DNA from: CAYNFT01 sp964396535
GTDB lineage: Bacteria; Chloroflexota; Dehalococcoidia; Dehalococcoidales; UBA2162
Reading direction: 5' to 3'
Assembly: GCA_964396535.1 (NCBI GenBank)
Contig: CAYNFT010000014.1
Coordinates: forward strand, 1-31,799
Length of the DNA: 31,799 nucleotides
A program made the translations under genes and the position numbers. This document shows positions 5,813 to 15,687 of the stretch, piece after piece (position 1 is the first letter of the stretch; the number at the start of each line of letters is the position of its first letter). Under the pieces are notes generated by a model. The model saw only the letters and a program-made list of their open reading frames with translations, made no database searches and was not told the DNA's origin.

Positions 5813-7407
5813 ATGTCTAATTGGTTGAGTCGACGATTCAGTAAGGGCAAACGGGAGACAATGCAATTGCAGCAAAGGGAACCTGACAACGAATTGCCGG
5901 TAGAGGATAAGGCTTCGCAACAACCCTCTTCCGACTTAATCAGCTCACTCATTAAGAGGGCAGTGGCAGATGCAGAACAAATAACAGCCAGCATCAAGAT
6001 GAAAGCACAAAAAGAGGCGGAAGATGAGGCTATTAGGATTATTGACCAGGCCAAGAAAGGGGCCGATGAAATAAGAAGGAAAACTGAAATAGAAGCACGT
6101 AAAGAGGCGGAAGATGCTTTATCGACATTCCATAAAAAAGCCGGAATCTCCGAAGCAGAAGCGAAACAGAAGGTTCAACAATACCTCCTCAGGGCAAGAG
6201 AGGAGATAGAGCAAGAGGTAAGGAGGGAGTATAAGCAAGCTCATTCCCGGTTGCTATACTCTCTACTGAGCGCATCCGTAGAGACTGAAACTTTCCTTAA
6301 AACATCGGCTCGTGGGCAGATTGAGATAGAACCTGCTATAGCTTTAGAGGAGAAGGTAGAACAGCCTGTTCAGTATTATAAAGAGGCTAGAATAAAGGCC
6401 GAGGAAGCCAGAAAAGCTAAAGAGGACCTGAAGCAGGCAGAGAAGGAANNNNNNNNNNNNNNNNNNNNNNNNNNNNNNNNNNNNNNNNNNNNNNNNNNNN
6501 NNNNNNNNNNNNNNNNNNNNNNNNNNNNNNNNNNNNNNNNNNNNNNNNAGCTAAGCTTGCCTCTATAGAAGAAACCAAAAGAAAGGCCGAGGAAGCCAGA
6601 AAAGCTAAAGAGGACCTGAAGCAGGCAGAGAAGGAAGCTAAGCTTGCCTCTATAGAAGAAACCAAAAGAAAGGCCGAGGAAGCCAGAAAAACCAAAGAGG
6701 ACCAGAAGCAGGTAGAGAAGGACGCTAAGCTTGCCGCTATAGAAGAGGCTAGAAGAAAAGCCGAGGAAGCTATAGTAGCCAAAGATGTCCAGAAGCAGGT
6801 AGAGAAGGAAGCTAAGCTTACCGCTAGAGAAAGCGCTTTAGAGAAAGAGGTAGAGGAGCCTGCCCAGCTTGAGAAAGAGGTAGAGGAGCCTGCCCAGCTC
6901 GAGAAAGAGGTAGAGGAGCCTATCCAACTTGAGAAAGAGGTAGAGGAGCCTGCCCAGCTCGAGAAAGAGGTTACTGTCTCTGAACCAGCGGAGGCAATAA
7001 CGGAGGAGCTTCCAGAACAGCAACTCCCACAGGAAAGACCGGACGTGGGAGAACCCACCTCTGCCCCGCTAGAACTGGATAAAGAAGCCCTTTACGAGGG
7101 TGAGGTAGAGTTAGCTATAGCTATACCTGTAAGTCCACCAGCGATGTCCAAATTATATAACCAATTACAGATGACACCTGAGATAAAGATTCTCTACACA
7201 AGAGGCTCCTGGGATCAAGGAACTACTATAACGTTTAGCTTAGATAGGCCGCTTCCCTTAATCGGCATGATATCAAAGATACCTGGTATAGAAATAGAAC
7301 CATTGGCACCTCAAAAGGATAAGTTAGCGAAGGGAACATCAAGCTCGCTACTGGGAGCGAAGAGAAAGGGAGTAACAAGGATTGACGTAACCCTAAAAGA
7401 AAAATAA
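5813..7407 (+). CDS. Repeat-rich coiled-coil protein opening the pilus operon
   Basis: The frame is interrupted only by the 100-N placeholder (6449-6548). The flanking 87-base repeat implies a true gap of 87n-1 bases, which restores one frame (at least about 526 residues). Residues 30-180 are a long charged helix resembling ATP-synthase b-type coiled coils. Next come 29-residue units (AKLASIEETKRKAEEA core), then four to five 10-residue units LEKEVEEPAQ, a Pro/Glu linker, and a C-terminal domain of about 85 residues (EVELAIAIP, GSWDQGTTITF, IPGIEIE) shared with the response regulator at 3588-4364. It has no membrane segment. A cytosolic scaffold or regulator of pilus assembly is inferred from position. 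The Shine-Dalgarno site is AAGGTAGG. Confidence 0.85.
6449..6548. other. Assembly gap (100 N) in the 87-base repeat array
   Basis: Exactly 100 N, so a placeholder. The left edge ends at GGAA and the right edge resumes at A-GCTAAG, the junction between two 87-base units. The real gap should therefore be 86, 173 or more bases, and the copy number is unknown. Confidence 0.95.
6550..6810 (+). repeat. 87-base in-frame tandem repeats
   Basis: Three units after the gap (6550-6636, 6637-6723, 6724-6810), each encoding 29 residues of heptad-like charged helix. The first two are nearly identical; the third is more diverged. A further partial unit precedes the gap (6380-6448), and the array probably fills it. 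High identity explains the assembly break and suggests recent expansion. Confidence 0.9.
6838..6972 (+). repeat. 30-base in-frame tandem repeats (LEKEVEEPAQ)
   Basis: Units at 6838, 6868, 6898 and 6928 plus a half unit from 6958. Each encodes ten residues of acidic, Pro-containing sequence; one unit carries Ile in place of Ala. This is a probable extended spacer between the coiled coil and the C-terminal domain. Confidence 0.9.
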
Positions 7408-7489
7408 CCCCTGTTGAGGGTAATCACTAAGAAACTTACTAAGAGTGGAGTTATCTATTGTAATTAGATTACTTTGAGGGGAGTGGAGA

Positions 7490-9190
7490 ATGGAGTCATC
7501 GCAGAAAACATCGTCAAAAGACTTGGGGCAGATGTTGGTTGAGGCAAAGCTGATTACTGATGAGCAATTAAACCATGTCAAGGAAATGCAGGGCAAGGAT
7601 GGCAATAAGATTGAGCGTATCTTACTGCAAGAGCGGTTAATTACGCCACAACAGCTGGCATTCTTTACCAGCTTGCAATTGCGAGTTCCTTTTGTCAACT
7701 TGAGGAAAGAAGGGGTTCGACCCAACGCGGTAGCGTTAATTCCTGAGACGGCAGCCAGGAAATATGGTGTTATCCCTGTAGAGGTAACCGATGGCACACT
7801 GGTATTAGCCATGGAAGACCCGGGGGATATCCAAGCTATTGAGGAACTGACAACCCTGACCAGGAAAAGAATCGAGCCGGTGCTCAGCACCTTTCAGGAT
7901 ATCCAGGAAATGATTGACCTCACCTACCGGGTTGGTAGTGAGATTGAAAAACAGCTCAGCCAAATTCCCACACGCTTTCGGAGCGTAAGGGTAGCGGAGG
8001 CGCGCGTCTCTGCGGAGGCAATCGCTCAAGCCCCTGTTGTCCGCGCTATAGACCTTCTTATCAAGCAGGCAGTGAGAGACCGAGCCTCTGATATCCACAT
8101 TGAGCCTCAGGAGGACAGTTTACGTGTTCGCTACCGCATTGATGGTATCCTGCATGAGGTTATGTCCTTACCCTTGAGCGTGCACCCACCGTTGCTTTCC
8201 CGATTGAAGATAATGGCGGGGCTGAATATTGCCGAGCGCCGCCGCCCCCAGGACGGTCAAATCCCCTTTGACATGGGAGATAGAGAGGTAGATATCCGGG
8301 TGGCTACCTCGAATACCGTAAATGGAGAAATGGTGGTGCTTCGTATTCTGGACAAGGCCTTTGCCTTTCTCCCCTTAGCAGAGATAGGTTTTCGACCAGA
8401 TACTTTAGAGAAGTACCAGCAAATGGTGAAGACTCCCTTTGGCATGATATTAATTAGCGGCCCTACCGGTTCTGGCAAAACCACCACTCAGTATGCCACA
8501 GTTAACACCCTTGATGCCACTGGACGCAATATCATAACCATTGAGGATCCAGTAGAGTACCACTTCACCAATATTAATCAAATGCAGGTCAACCCTACTG
8601 CCGGGGTAAACTTTGCTACTGGGCTAAGAGCTTGTATGAGGCTTGACCCTGACGTTATTCTGGTAGGGGAGATACGTGATGCCGAGACTGCTCAGATAGG
8701 CATTCAGGCAGCTCTCACTGGTCACTTGGTGCTCTCCTCGATTCATGCTAATGATACGGCAAGTGTTATCTTCCGAATGATAGACCTGGGGGTAGAACCC
8801 TTCCTCATAGCTTCAGCAGTGATTGGTGTCATCGCTCAGCGAATGGTGCGCCGCGTTTGTCCTTATTGTTCGCAGCCTACCAAGGTCAGTCCTGATGAAC
8901 AACTGGCTTACGAGACGGAGATGAAAGAGAAACAGACGGAATTCCTTATGGGTTCTGGCTGTAATTTCTGCGCCAATACCGGTTATCTGGGGCGAACCGG
9001 GATCTTTGAGGTTATGGTGATGAGCGAGGCAGTAAGAGGGATGATTCTGAGTGGGGCTAGCTCCGATGAGATTCGCGAGCAATCCTGCAAAGAAGGTACA
9101 GTCTTGTTATGGCATGACGGAATGCTAAGGGTAAAAGATGGCATTACTACTCCTTATGAGGTAATACGTAATGTTTACTCTATCGGCTAA
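7490..9190 (+). CDS. pilB: Type IV pilus assembly ATPase PilB (GspE family)
   Basis: 566 residues, full length for the family. The N-terminal MshEN/GspE_N-type region (about 10-150) is followed by the hexameric secretion ATPase domain: Walker A GPTGSGKTTT near 323, Asp box ITIEDPVEY, Walker B DPDVILVGEIRD near 385, and His box TGHLVLSSIHAND. A four-cysteine zinc site (CPYC near 456, CNFC near 490) is typical of PilB/GspE and absent from PilT retraction ATPases. It drives subunit addition from the cytosolic face of the pilus machine. GAGGGGAGTGGAG precedes the ATG. It is followed after nine bases by pilC. No PilT is seen in this window. Confidence 0.96.
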   Translation: MESSQKTSSKDLGQMLVEAKLITDEQLNHVKEMQGKDGNKIERILLQERLITPQQLAFFTSLQLRVPFVNLRKEGVRPNAVALIPETAARKYGVIPVEVTDGTLVLAMEDPGDIQAIEELTTLTRKRIEPVLSTFQDIQEMIDLTYRVGSEIEKQLSQIPTRFRSVRVAEARVSAEAIAQAPVVRAIDLLIKQAVRDRASDIHIEPQEDSLRVRYRIDGILHEVMSLPLSVHPPLLSRLKIMAGLNIAERRRPQDGQIPFDMGDREVDIRVATSNTVNGEMVVLRILDKAFAFLPLAEIGFRPDTLEKYQQMVKTPFGMILISGPTGSGKTTTQYATVNTLDATGRNIITIEDPVEYHFTNINQMQVNPTAGVNFATGLRACMRLDPDVILVGEIRDAETAQIGIQAALTGHLVLSSIHANDTASVIFRMIDLGVEPFLIASAVIGVIAQRMVRRVCPYCSQPTKVSPDEQLAYETEMKEKQTEFLMGSGCNFCANTGYLGRTGIFEVMVMSEAVRGMILSGASSDEIREQSCKEGTVLLWHDGMLRVKDGITTPYEVIRNVYSIG

Positions 9191-9199
9191 GGAGGTACA

Positions 9200-10450
9200 A
9201 TGGCAAGAGTCGTTAAAACTACGGCAAATAAAAAGAAAATCATAGCTTACCGCTATGAAGCTGCCACCAGCCAAGGTCAGGTGGTAAAAGGCACTATCAA
9301 GGCCACCGGCGAGATTGAGGCTGAGCGCCTTCTAATTGAGCGAGGCTATCGTCCCGTGAACGTGGAGATTGTTCCCTCTATGTGGAGCATGGAAGAGGCA
9401 TTACCCAGCCTTTTCCATGTAAAGCCTCAAGATGTGATTGTCTTCTCGCGCCAGCTCGCTACACTCCTCCGGTCAGGCTTCTCACTCCTACCGGCTCTGG
9501 AGGTTATCCGAGGGCAGGCATCAACCTCCAGAACATTCAAGAAGACCCTGGAATCCATGGTTGATGACCTGCGCGGTGGCAGCTCATTTAGTCAGGTTGT
9601 CTCCAAACATCCCAAGGCTTTTGACGAAATCTACAGTAGAACGATTGCCGTGGGAGAACAGACAGGGAATCTGGAAATGGTTTTGAATCAAATGGCTGAC
9701 TACATGGAGAAGCAGGGTGGAGTGAGTAAAAAGGTAAAAGGGGCTTTGACCTACCCCATAATGATTCTCGGCGTTGGCGTAGTAGTGGTCATTGTTATGA
9801 TGGTAGTGGTCTTGCCCCAGATGTCGGGTATGTTCGACTCTCTGGGGCAAGAACTGCCTCTACCCACGAAAATTGTGATGGGCATGTCAAATTTCTTAAC
9901 CACTTACCCACTTTATATCTTGATAGCTCTGGCGGTATTAGCCGCCCTAGTGCTCTGGCTGGTCAAGCAGCCTACGGGAAGGCGGTTGCTTGACCGGATA
10001 CGGCTCACCGCTCCCCTAATTGGTCTTCCCACTCTCATGGGGGAGTTAGCCCGCTTTAGCCGAACCATGTCGGTGCTGATTAGTGCTGGACTGAGTTTGC
10101 AGGAAATAATGGAGATATTACCCCATTCCAGCAACAATACGTTTATCCGTGATTCTTTAAGTCAGGTTAACCAGAGGCTTATATTAGGAGAGGGGCTATC
10201 CGAACCAATGTCACGCATAGACATATTTCCTCCCCTCCTGGTCCAGATGGTAGCTGTGGGAGAGGAGAGTAACAGCCTAGACTTTACCATGGGAGTTGTC
10301 GCTGATTTCTATGAAGTTGCTTCCGAAGATAAAACGAGCGCCATGGTGGGGATGATAGGTCCCCTCAGCACTGTTGGCATTGCTTTAATGGTGGGACTCA
10401 TTGCCCTTTCAGTAATTCTGCCAATGTATAGCATCATGGGGGCCTTCTAA
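9200..10450 (+). CDS. pilC: Type IV pilus inner-membrane platform protein PilC (GspF family)
   Basis: 416 residues with two copies of the T2SSF domain (about 70-195 and 275-400), each preceding hydrophobic segments; three transmembrane helices are visible (around 190-215, 235-255 and 380-410). The repeated pattern FSRQLATLLRSGF and FSRTMSVLISAGL marks the two halves. PilC couples the ATPase to pilin polymerisation in the membrane. AAGGAGGT lies just upstream of the ATG, and the nine-base gap from pilB indicates one transcript. Confidence 0.96.
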   Translation: MARVVKTTANKKKIIAYRYEAATSQGQVVKGTIKATGEIEAERLLIERGYRPVNVEIVPSMWSMEEALPSLFHVKPQDVIVFSRQLATLLRSGFSLLPALEVIRGQASTSRTFKKTLESMVDDLRGGSSFSQVVSKHPKAFDEIYSRTIAVGEQTGNLEMVLNQMADYMEKQGGVSKKVKGALTYPIMILGVGVVVVIVMMVVVLPQMSGMFDSLGQELPLPTKIVMGMSNFLTTYPLYILIALAVLAALVLWLVKQPTGRRLLDRIRLTAPLIGLPTLMGELARFSRTMSVLISAGLSLQEIMEILPHSSNNTFIRDSLSQVNQRLILGEGLSEPMSRIDIFPPLLVQMVAVGEESNSLDFTMGVVADFYEVASEDKTSAMVGMIGPLSTVGIALMVGLIALSVILPMYSIMGAF

Positions 10451-10471
10451 TTATAATAGGCTGGCAATATT

Positions 10472-10876
10472 ATGAGACGACTGAAGAAAGAGAGGTTAAA
10501 ATTTTCCCGGGGGCAAAGAGGGGTAAGCCTCCTCGAGACGCTAGTGGCTCTAAGTATCCTAAGCGTAATTGGTGTCACTTTTATTAATGGCCTGGTTACT
10601 GTCTCCAAAGCTAACTTTACTGCCGATGAGCAGACTACCGCTGAAAGCCTAGCTCGAAGTCAAATAGAATGGGCCAAGAATGCTGACTATGTAGAAGAGG
10701 CGACTCAATATTCCCCAGCACCGATACCTGATGGAGGTGATCACGTTGACTATTCAGTGGTAATTACCGCCTCACCTTTACGCAATCCTGATGATGGTCT
10801 CCAGAGGATAACAGTGACCATTAAACATTTTGATAAAACGATAATTGAATTAGAGAGTTACAAGAGACAGAAATGA
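10472..10876 (+). CDS. Prepilin-like protein (PilV/GspI type)
   Basis: 134 residues. A basic 17-residue leader ends in QRG, then VSLLE: cleavage is expected after G17, with the conserved Glu at position +5 (E22). A hydrophobic helix follows, then a short beta-rich body. The mature residue is Val rather than Phe, which occurs in minor pilins. It is a probable minor pilin initiating or capping the fibre, processed by the prepilin peptidase encoded at 21472-22284. Its stop overlaps the next gene's start in an ATGA. Confidence 0.85.
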   Translation: MRRLKKERLKFSRGQRGVSLLETLVALSILSVIGVTFINGLVTVSKANFTADEQTTAESLARSQIEWAKNADYVEEATQYSPAPIPDGGDHVDYSVVITASPLRNPDDGLQRITVTIKHFDKTIIELESYKRQK

Positions 10877-12246
10877 AGCAACTAGAGCGAGGTTTTACTC
10901 TTATTGAGCTTTTGATGGTTACGGCCATTTTAGGTCTTATAGTTAATGGTGCGACGATGAGCATATATCAGGTGCTTAAAAACACTGAGCGTAATAGGAA
11001 TCAAATGACGGCCGTTAGCCAGGTGCAGAACGCTGGTTATTGGGTTAGTCTCGATGCCCAGAGAGCCCAAACCGTGGATGCAGAAGGACTAGGTGGAGGC
11101 GGAATGTCCATCGTCGTCTCTTGGCAGCAAAGTGAAAGCGGAAGCCTGGAAGAATCTGGCCAGTATACAGATACCCTTTACTTTGCCCTCTCTGGCAATA
11201 GCGGTAGTTCCTGGAGTGATTGGGAGACCGCCTTTACCGGTGATAACCCTCCCGGTTTTTTTAGCCAGACTATCCCCAGCCAGTATATAACCAACAGCTT
11301 CAGTCTAAGGTTTTACCTGAATGGTCCGTATGGCTGGGTTGGCGGCGACGAGTATGCGTATATTGATAACATCATTATCGCTCAGGCAATTCTTTCCGAT
11401 GACTGCTCCAGCTTTGATGACTGGAATAACGGTAACGACTGGGACATTTACTCCGGACAATTCAGAGGGCACCATTACAACGACCCTTCCTCCAATAGAG
11501 ACCTCACAATGAGCACCACACAGGATTTGAGCTCCTACCAGGGTGAAACGGTTACCATCTCCTGGACACAGAACCTGGTTGGTGATATAGAATCTACCGA
11601 TGGTCTCTACTTTGCTTTCTCCAGCGATAATGGCAGCACCTGGGGCAGCGATATTGAAGCCTTTCATTATCACCCGCCGAGTTCCTTTAGCCACACTATT
11701 CCCGAGCAGTACTTAACCGATGGCTTCAGGATGAGGTTTTATCTGGATGACACCCGTGGCGGTGATGAGTACTTATATATCGATGATATTACTATCTCTA
11801 TACCAATATGGTCTGACGGCTGCTCCAACTTCAATAACTGGGATAACGGTAGCGACTGGGATATTTCCTCTGGTGAATTTAGAGGACAGCATTACAACGA
11901 CCCAGATTCCAACAGGTACCTCACCATGGACACCAGCGTGGATTTAACCTCGCAGACGTTCGCTGTAGGGTTCCCCCTCACCTTCACCTGGGTAACCTGG
12001 AGCGAATCTGGCGGGACCGAGCACCAGGTCATTTACAGCATAGTGGATGGCCGGCTGATACGGAGCTGTTCTATTGATAGTGGCACCCCGACCGAAACTC
12101 TGATAGCTCGATGTATCGACTCCTCTAACACCGGCTGCTGCTTTGCTAATGGTAAGCTTACTCTCAAGGCAACAGCAACCGTGGGCGACGGCCCAATGGC
12201 AATGAGTGAAACCAGGGAGTTCCAAGTTCTCACCAGGCCAGATTAA
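10873..12246 (+). CDS. Minor prepilin with an inserted beta-sandwich-like repeat domain
   Basis: 457 residues; ordinary minor pilins of this type have about 150-180. The leader is MKQLERG with FTLIE (cleavage after G7, Glu at +5). Residues 8-75 and about 365-457 read as one normal pseudopilin: MSIVVSW before the insert, then TFTWVTW, EHQVIYSI and a disulfide-capable C-rich end. Between them lie about 285 residues in repeats: LYFALSGNSGSSW, YITNSFSLRFYLNG, DEYAYIDNI, then DDCSSFDDWNNGNDWDI, with a second near-copy and a third partial one. These look like lectin- or jelly-roll-type surface modules (inference). It starts within an ATGA overlap. It is probably a tip adhesin. Confidence 0.82.
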   Translation: MKQLERGFTLIELLMVTAILGLIVNGATMSIYQVLKNTERNRNQMTAVSQVQNAGYWVSLDAQRAQTVDAEGLGGGGMSIVVSWQQSESGSLEESGQYTDTLYFALSGNSGSSWSDWETAFTGDNPPGFFSQTIPSQYITNSFSLRFYLNGPYGWVGGDEYAYIDNIIIAQAILSDDCSSFDDWNNGNDWDIYSGQFRGHHYNDPSSNRDLTMSTTQDLSSYQGETVTISWTQNLVGDIESTDGLYFAFSSDNGSTWGSDIEAFHYHPPSSFSHTIPEQYLTDGFRMRFYLDDTRGGDEYLYIDDITISIPIWSDGCSNFNNWDNGSDWDISSGEFRGQHYNDPDSNRYLTMDTSVDLTSQTFAVGFPLTFTWVTWSESGGTEHQVIYSIVDGRLIRSCSIDSGTPTETLIARCIDSSNTGCCFANGKLTLKATATVGDGPMAMSETREFQVLTRPD

Positions 12247-12279
12247 TAGCCATTAATATCGGTAACCGGGAAATAATTG

Positions 12280-15200
12280 ATGAAAAAGAGATTAGGTAAA
12301 TTGATAAGAAATGAAAAGGGGCAGGCTCTGGTTATTGTTCTTTGTCTTCTGGGCATAGGCGGATTAACAATTGTCCCTCTATTAAATTATATGCAAACCG
12401 CTCTTAGTGCCGGTCAAACCCATATAGAGACAATGGCATTGAATTATGCTGCTGATGCTGGAATGGAGGATGGTATCTGGAAGTCAGATAACGATGAGGT
12501 GCCACTAGCAGCTTACGATTATGAGACTGTGTACAGCTATCCCTTGCCCGAAAAGATAAATAACAATACAGTAGAGGTTAGTATACAGCAAATCTGGCCG
12601 CTGGCTGGTTTGGAGAGTGATACATACGGCACGACTCCTGCCAGCAGCTTAGTATTAACTGGTGGTGTCGTCAATGCGGTAGGAGGATTCCAGGTGCGAC
12701 TTGCTTATGATACCCCCGAGGTGGCGTTGCCGGTAGACAGGGTAGCCGTGTGGTTGCCTCCTGGCTTTGAATATGTCGCTGGCTCAAGTGAGGGCATTAC
12801 CACTGAAAACCCAACCGAGGTCGCTTGGAACGGGGGAACAGCTTTAGAGTGGGGCTTTGACCCGGCGGTCGACTTTGTTGACCTGCCGCTGCCAGGGCAA
12901 GGAGACCCTGTTGGTGGTCTGACACCGGGGGCTGAGCGCCCGTCATTAAGGCTTTTGCAGTTCGAGGTGACCCCCCAGGGAGAAATAGCCAGAGGCACTT
13001 ACGCGTGGGTAAGAACAACCGATATTTACAATTATCTGTCCTGGGAACGCAATATCACCGTTTACAGAATTGACTCAACAGCTACCGATAACACTACAGG
13101 TAGGACTGCCACTGCTAATGGTTATACTTATGTTAGCAAGGGTATTGACACGGATTGGATAGATACCGGTGGAACGCTCTTTACCGGTAATTATAGAGCC
13201 ATAGGCAATTCCCTGATGCTAAACACAGACGGTGACCCGTATAATATTCGGGATTTAGTTATTAGTGAGAGTAGTAGTACCATCACTGACATACCTGCCG
13301 ACGGCGATGTGGCCTTTGCTTATCTTTACTGGGCAGGCTGGTACTATGGTCAACAGGAGGATACAACCTGTATTTTTAAGATTGAGACGGCCGAAGTCAT
13401 AAGCCCGAATGCCAGCGGCAACCACACCGAATGTTACCCTCATGGTGATTCCCCTAACTACCTGTGTGTGGATGAGGGGGTAGTTGATGATGACTCCACC
13501 TATGTTTATACGGGGGACGACATTTACATCTTGAGACCAGATGCCGCCGGCACTTATACCGAGTGTACCCCGCATGGTGCACCGAGTAACTACCAGTGTG
13601 TGGACGAGGCATCCGCTGATGATGATTCTACCTTTGTCCAGACCGGCGGAGTTGAAGTCCTGAGGCCTAATGGAAACGGCAGTTATACCGAATGTGACCG
13701 CTCTCCCAGTTATTACTCTCATTACCAGTGTGTCGACGATGTAACTCCTGATGGTAATTCTACCTATATATACACACGGTCCGGTGACACAGAAAGGGAT
13801 ACCTTTAATATGCAGAACCACAGCCAGGGCAGCGGCGCTATCAATAGCGTCACGGTGCACGTTTTAAGCAGGGCCGATAGTTACGCCGATATGGCTATTC
13901 AGACTATGATTCGGACCTACAGTAACAACACCTATGGTGACTACACGGTACTGCCTGCATATGGAGACTGGCAGGATGTATCGACCACTTATGATGTTAA
14001 CCCATCTACCCTGAATGCCTGGACATGGAGTGAGGTCGATGCCCTTGAAGCCGGCGTAAGACATTATGACCTGGGTAACGGTTCTCCCAGAACCACCCAG
14101 GTATATATTGAGGTTGGCTATGGGCAACCCACCGGAGAAGAGATGGATACCTATAATATTGATGACCACACTGTATCTGGCACCCCTATTAATAGTGTCA
14201 CAGTATATGTCAGAAGCAAAGGCACCTCGTCGCCGGATACACACGCGGCAAGGACAGTCATTCGAACCTATGATACCGACTATTTCGGCACCAATACCTT
14301 ACTGCCGACATNNNNNNNNNNNNNNNNNNNNNNNNNNNNNNNNNNNNNNNNNNNNNNNNNNNNNNNNNNNNNNNNNNNNNNNNNNNNNNNNNNNNNNNNN
14401 NNNNNNNNNNNACAATGGCGTTGGCGGTGTCAGGACCACCCAGGTCTATATTTACATTGACTACGGACCGAGTGAACAAATGGATACCTATAACCTTGAT
14501 GACCACAGCCTGGGTAGTGGTGCTATTAACAGCGTCATGGTCTATGTTATCAGTAAAGGCACCGACTCTGAGGACACGCACGCTGCTAAGACGGTCATTC
14601 GAACCTATGATACCGACTATTTCGGCACCAATACCTTACTGCCGACATCCTACACCGAGCTGTCAACCACTTACACCACCAATCCCAATACCGGCCTCGC
14701 CTGGACCTGGGGTGAAATAGATGCTCTGGAAGCCGGCGTAAAGCACTATGACAATGGCGTTGGCGGTGTCAGGACCACCCAGGTCTATATTTACATTGAC
14801 TACGGTGCGTCTTACGAAGGGGAAATAACTGCCGATACCTGGTGGCTTGTGCAAAACTCTACTGGCTATTGCTTTTCTTGTTTTAAGGATGTAACCAGCA
14901 TAGTGGACTCCGTTAACCCTGGCGGCAATGCCATCTATACCGTAGGTGATGTGGACTCGGAAACCGGGACGCAGTTGTCTAGTTCTGGCTGGTCACTGGT
15001 TATCATTTACTCCAGCCTCTCCGAGGAGGGTCGTCAGTTTTTCCTCTGGAACCTGTTGCTGTTTGCCAACGGTAATACTGAAGGCACTTTTATTATCGAA
15101 GGCTTCCAAGCCCCGGAGGATTCCGAAGTTACCATGACCTGCTTCATTACTGAGGGAGATGAACATTTAACCATTGAGACCTTGCAGTTTAACAATAATT

Positions 15201-15463
15201 CTCTATATGAAGACCCGATTAATCCCGAGGGTAACATCTGGAACAGTAAAAGCAGCCAGCTCGGAGGAGAACTCATTGATGGTGTGGACATTGATACCTT
15301 TGATGTCTCAAGCCCGATAATAAATCCGGGAGATACCTCAGCCGAGGTAAAGTTCACCACTCAGGGCGACCACTGGAATTTAATCTATATGATATTAGCC
15401 TTCCGCAGTGACCTTGCTGTGTTGATACCGAGCGGCACCGGTATCTATTCCTATGGTTTTTAG
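12280..15463 (+). CDS. PilX/DUF3344-like pilus-associated surface protein with repeats
   Basis: Interrupted by the 14312-14411 placeholder; repeat alignment predicts a true gap of 102 bases, which rejoins the frame (about 1060 residues). The N-terminus, EKGQALVIVLCLLG, resembles PilX-type prepilin-like anchors but lacks the Glu at +5. Residues about 60-300 are an adhesin-like body. Then comes a DUF3344-like domain (NYRAIGNSLMLNTDGDPYN, AYLYWAGWYYG) whose second half resumes near 14820 (TADTWWLVQNSTGYCFSCF). Into it are inserted three YTEC...CVDE modules and three DTYN...TTQVYI modules, the last two near-identical at DNA level with period 339. ATG at 12280 is preferred over TTG at 12277. It is probably secreted and pilus-tip associated. 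Confidence 0.78.
13410..14806 (+). repeat. In-frame tandem modules inside the DUF3344-like gene
   Basis: Two sets. First, three modules of about 40 residues with YTEC, CVDE and DDDSTYVYT cores (about 13410-13790). Second, about 113-residue modules starting DTFN/DTYN and ending TTQVYIEVGYG or TTQVYIYIDYG (about 13797-14806). The last two copies of the second set share long identical DNA: 14412-14465 matches 14751-14804, and 14257-14311 matches 14594-14648. Confidence 0.85.
14312..14411. other. Assembly gap (100 N) within a 339-base repeat
   Basis: In the following copy the stretch between the same flanking sequences (14649-14750) is 102 bases. Replacing 100 N by 102 bases restores the reading frame across the gap. 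Extra whole units cannot be excluded. Confidence 0.95.
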
Positions 15464-15687
15464 CGGCGGGTAATAGAGGGGATTTAATAACCCTACTATG
15501 AATAAGTAAAATAAGCTGGTTGCTTCTGGTTATCGGTGTTCTAGGTGTTGCTATTGTATATTATTATAATAATATAATGAAGAGTTGAGGGAATAAACCA
15601 TTCAGGTAGCCACAACCTTTGCCGAGGAGACAGGGGTAAGGCTTATTTCTTACGAATTAATGGAGAAAAAAATAGAGGGAGTGAAGA
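15464..15687 (+). other. Intergenic region with possible decayed small ORFs
   Basis: The 224-base spacer holds a start-less hydrophobic reading frame (15511-15588: ISWLLLVIGVLGVAIVYYY) that would follow ATGAATAAG at 15498 if one base were added or removed. A second start-less stretch (VATTFAEETGVRL) begins near 15600. Either could be a remnant. No clear promoter or terminator is seen. Confidence 0.3.

Noticed and set aside
6838..7058. Leu/Phe- and Ser-rich minus-strand frames opposite the coiled-coil repeats
   Set aside because: They are produced by the tandem repeats of the real plus-strand gene and have no start signals.
13255..14244. Minus-strand frames opposite the DUF3344-like gene
   Set aside because: Repeat-driven shadows without ribosome sites; the plus-strand frame has domains and operon context.
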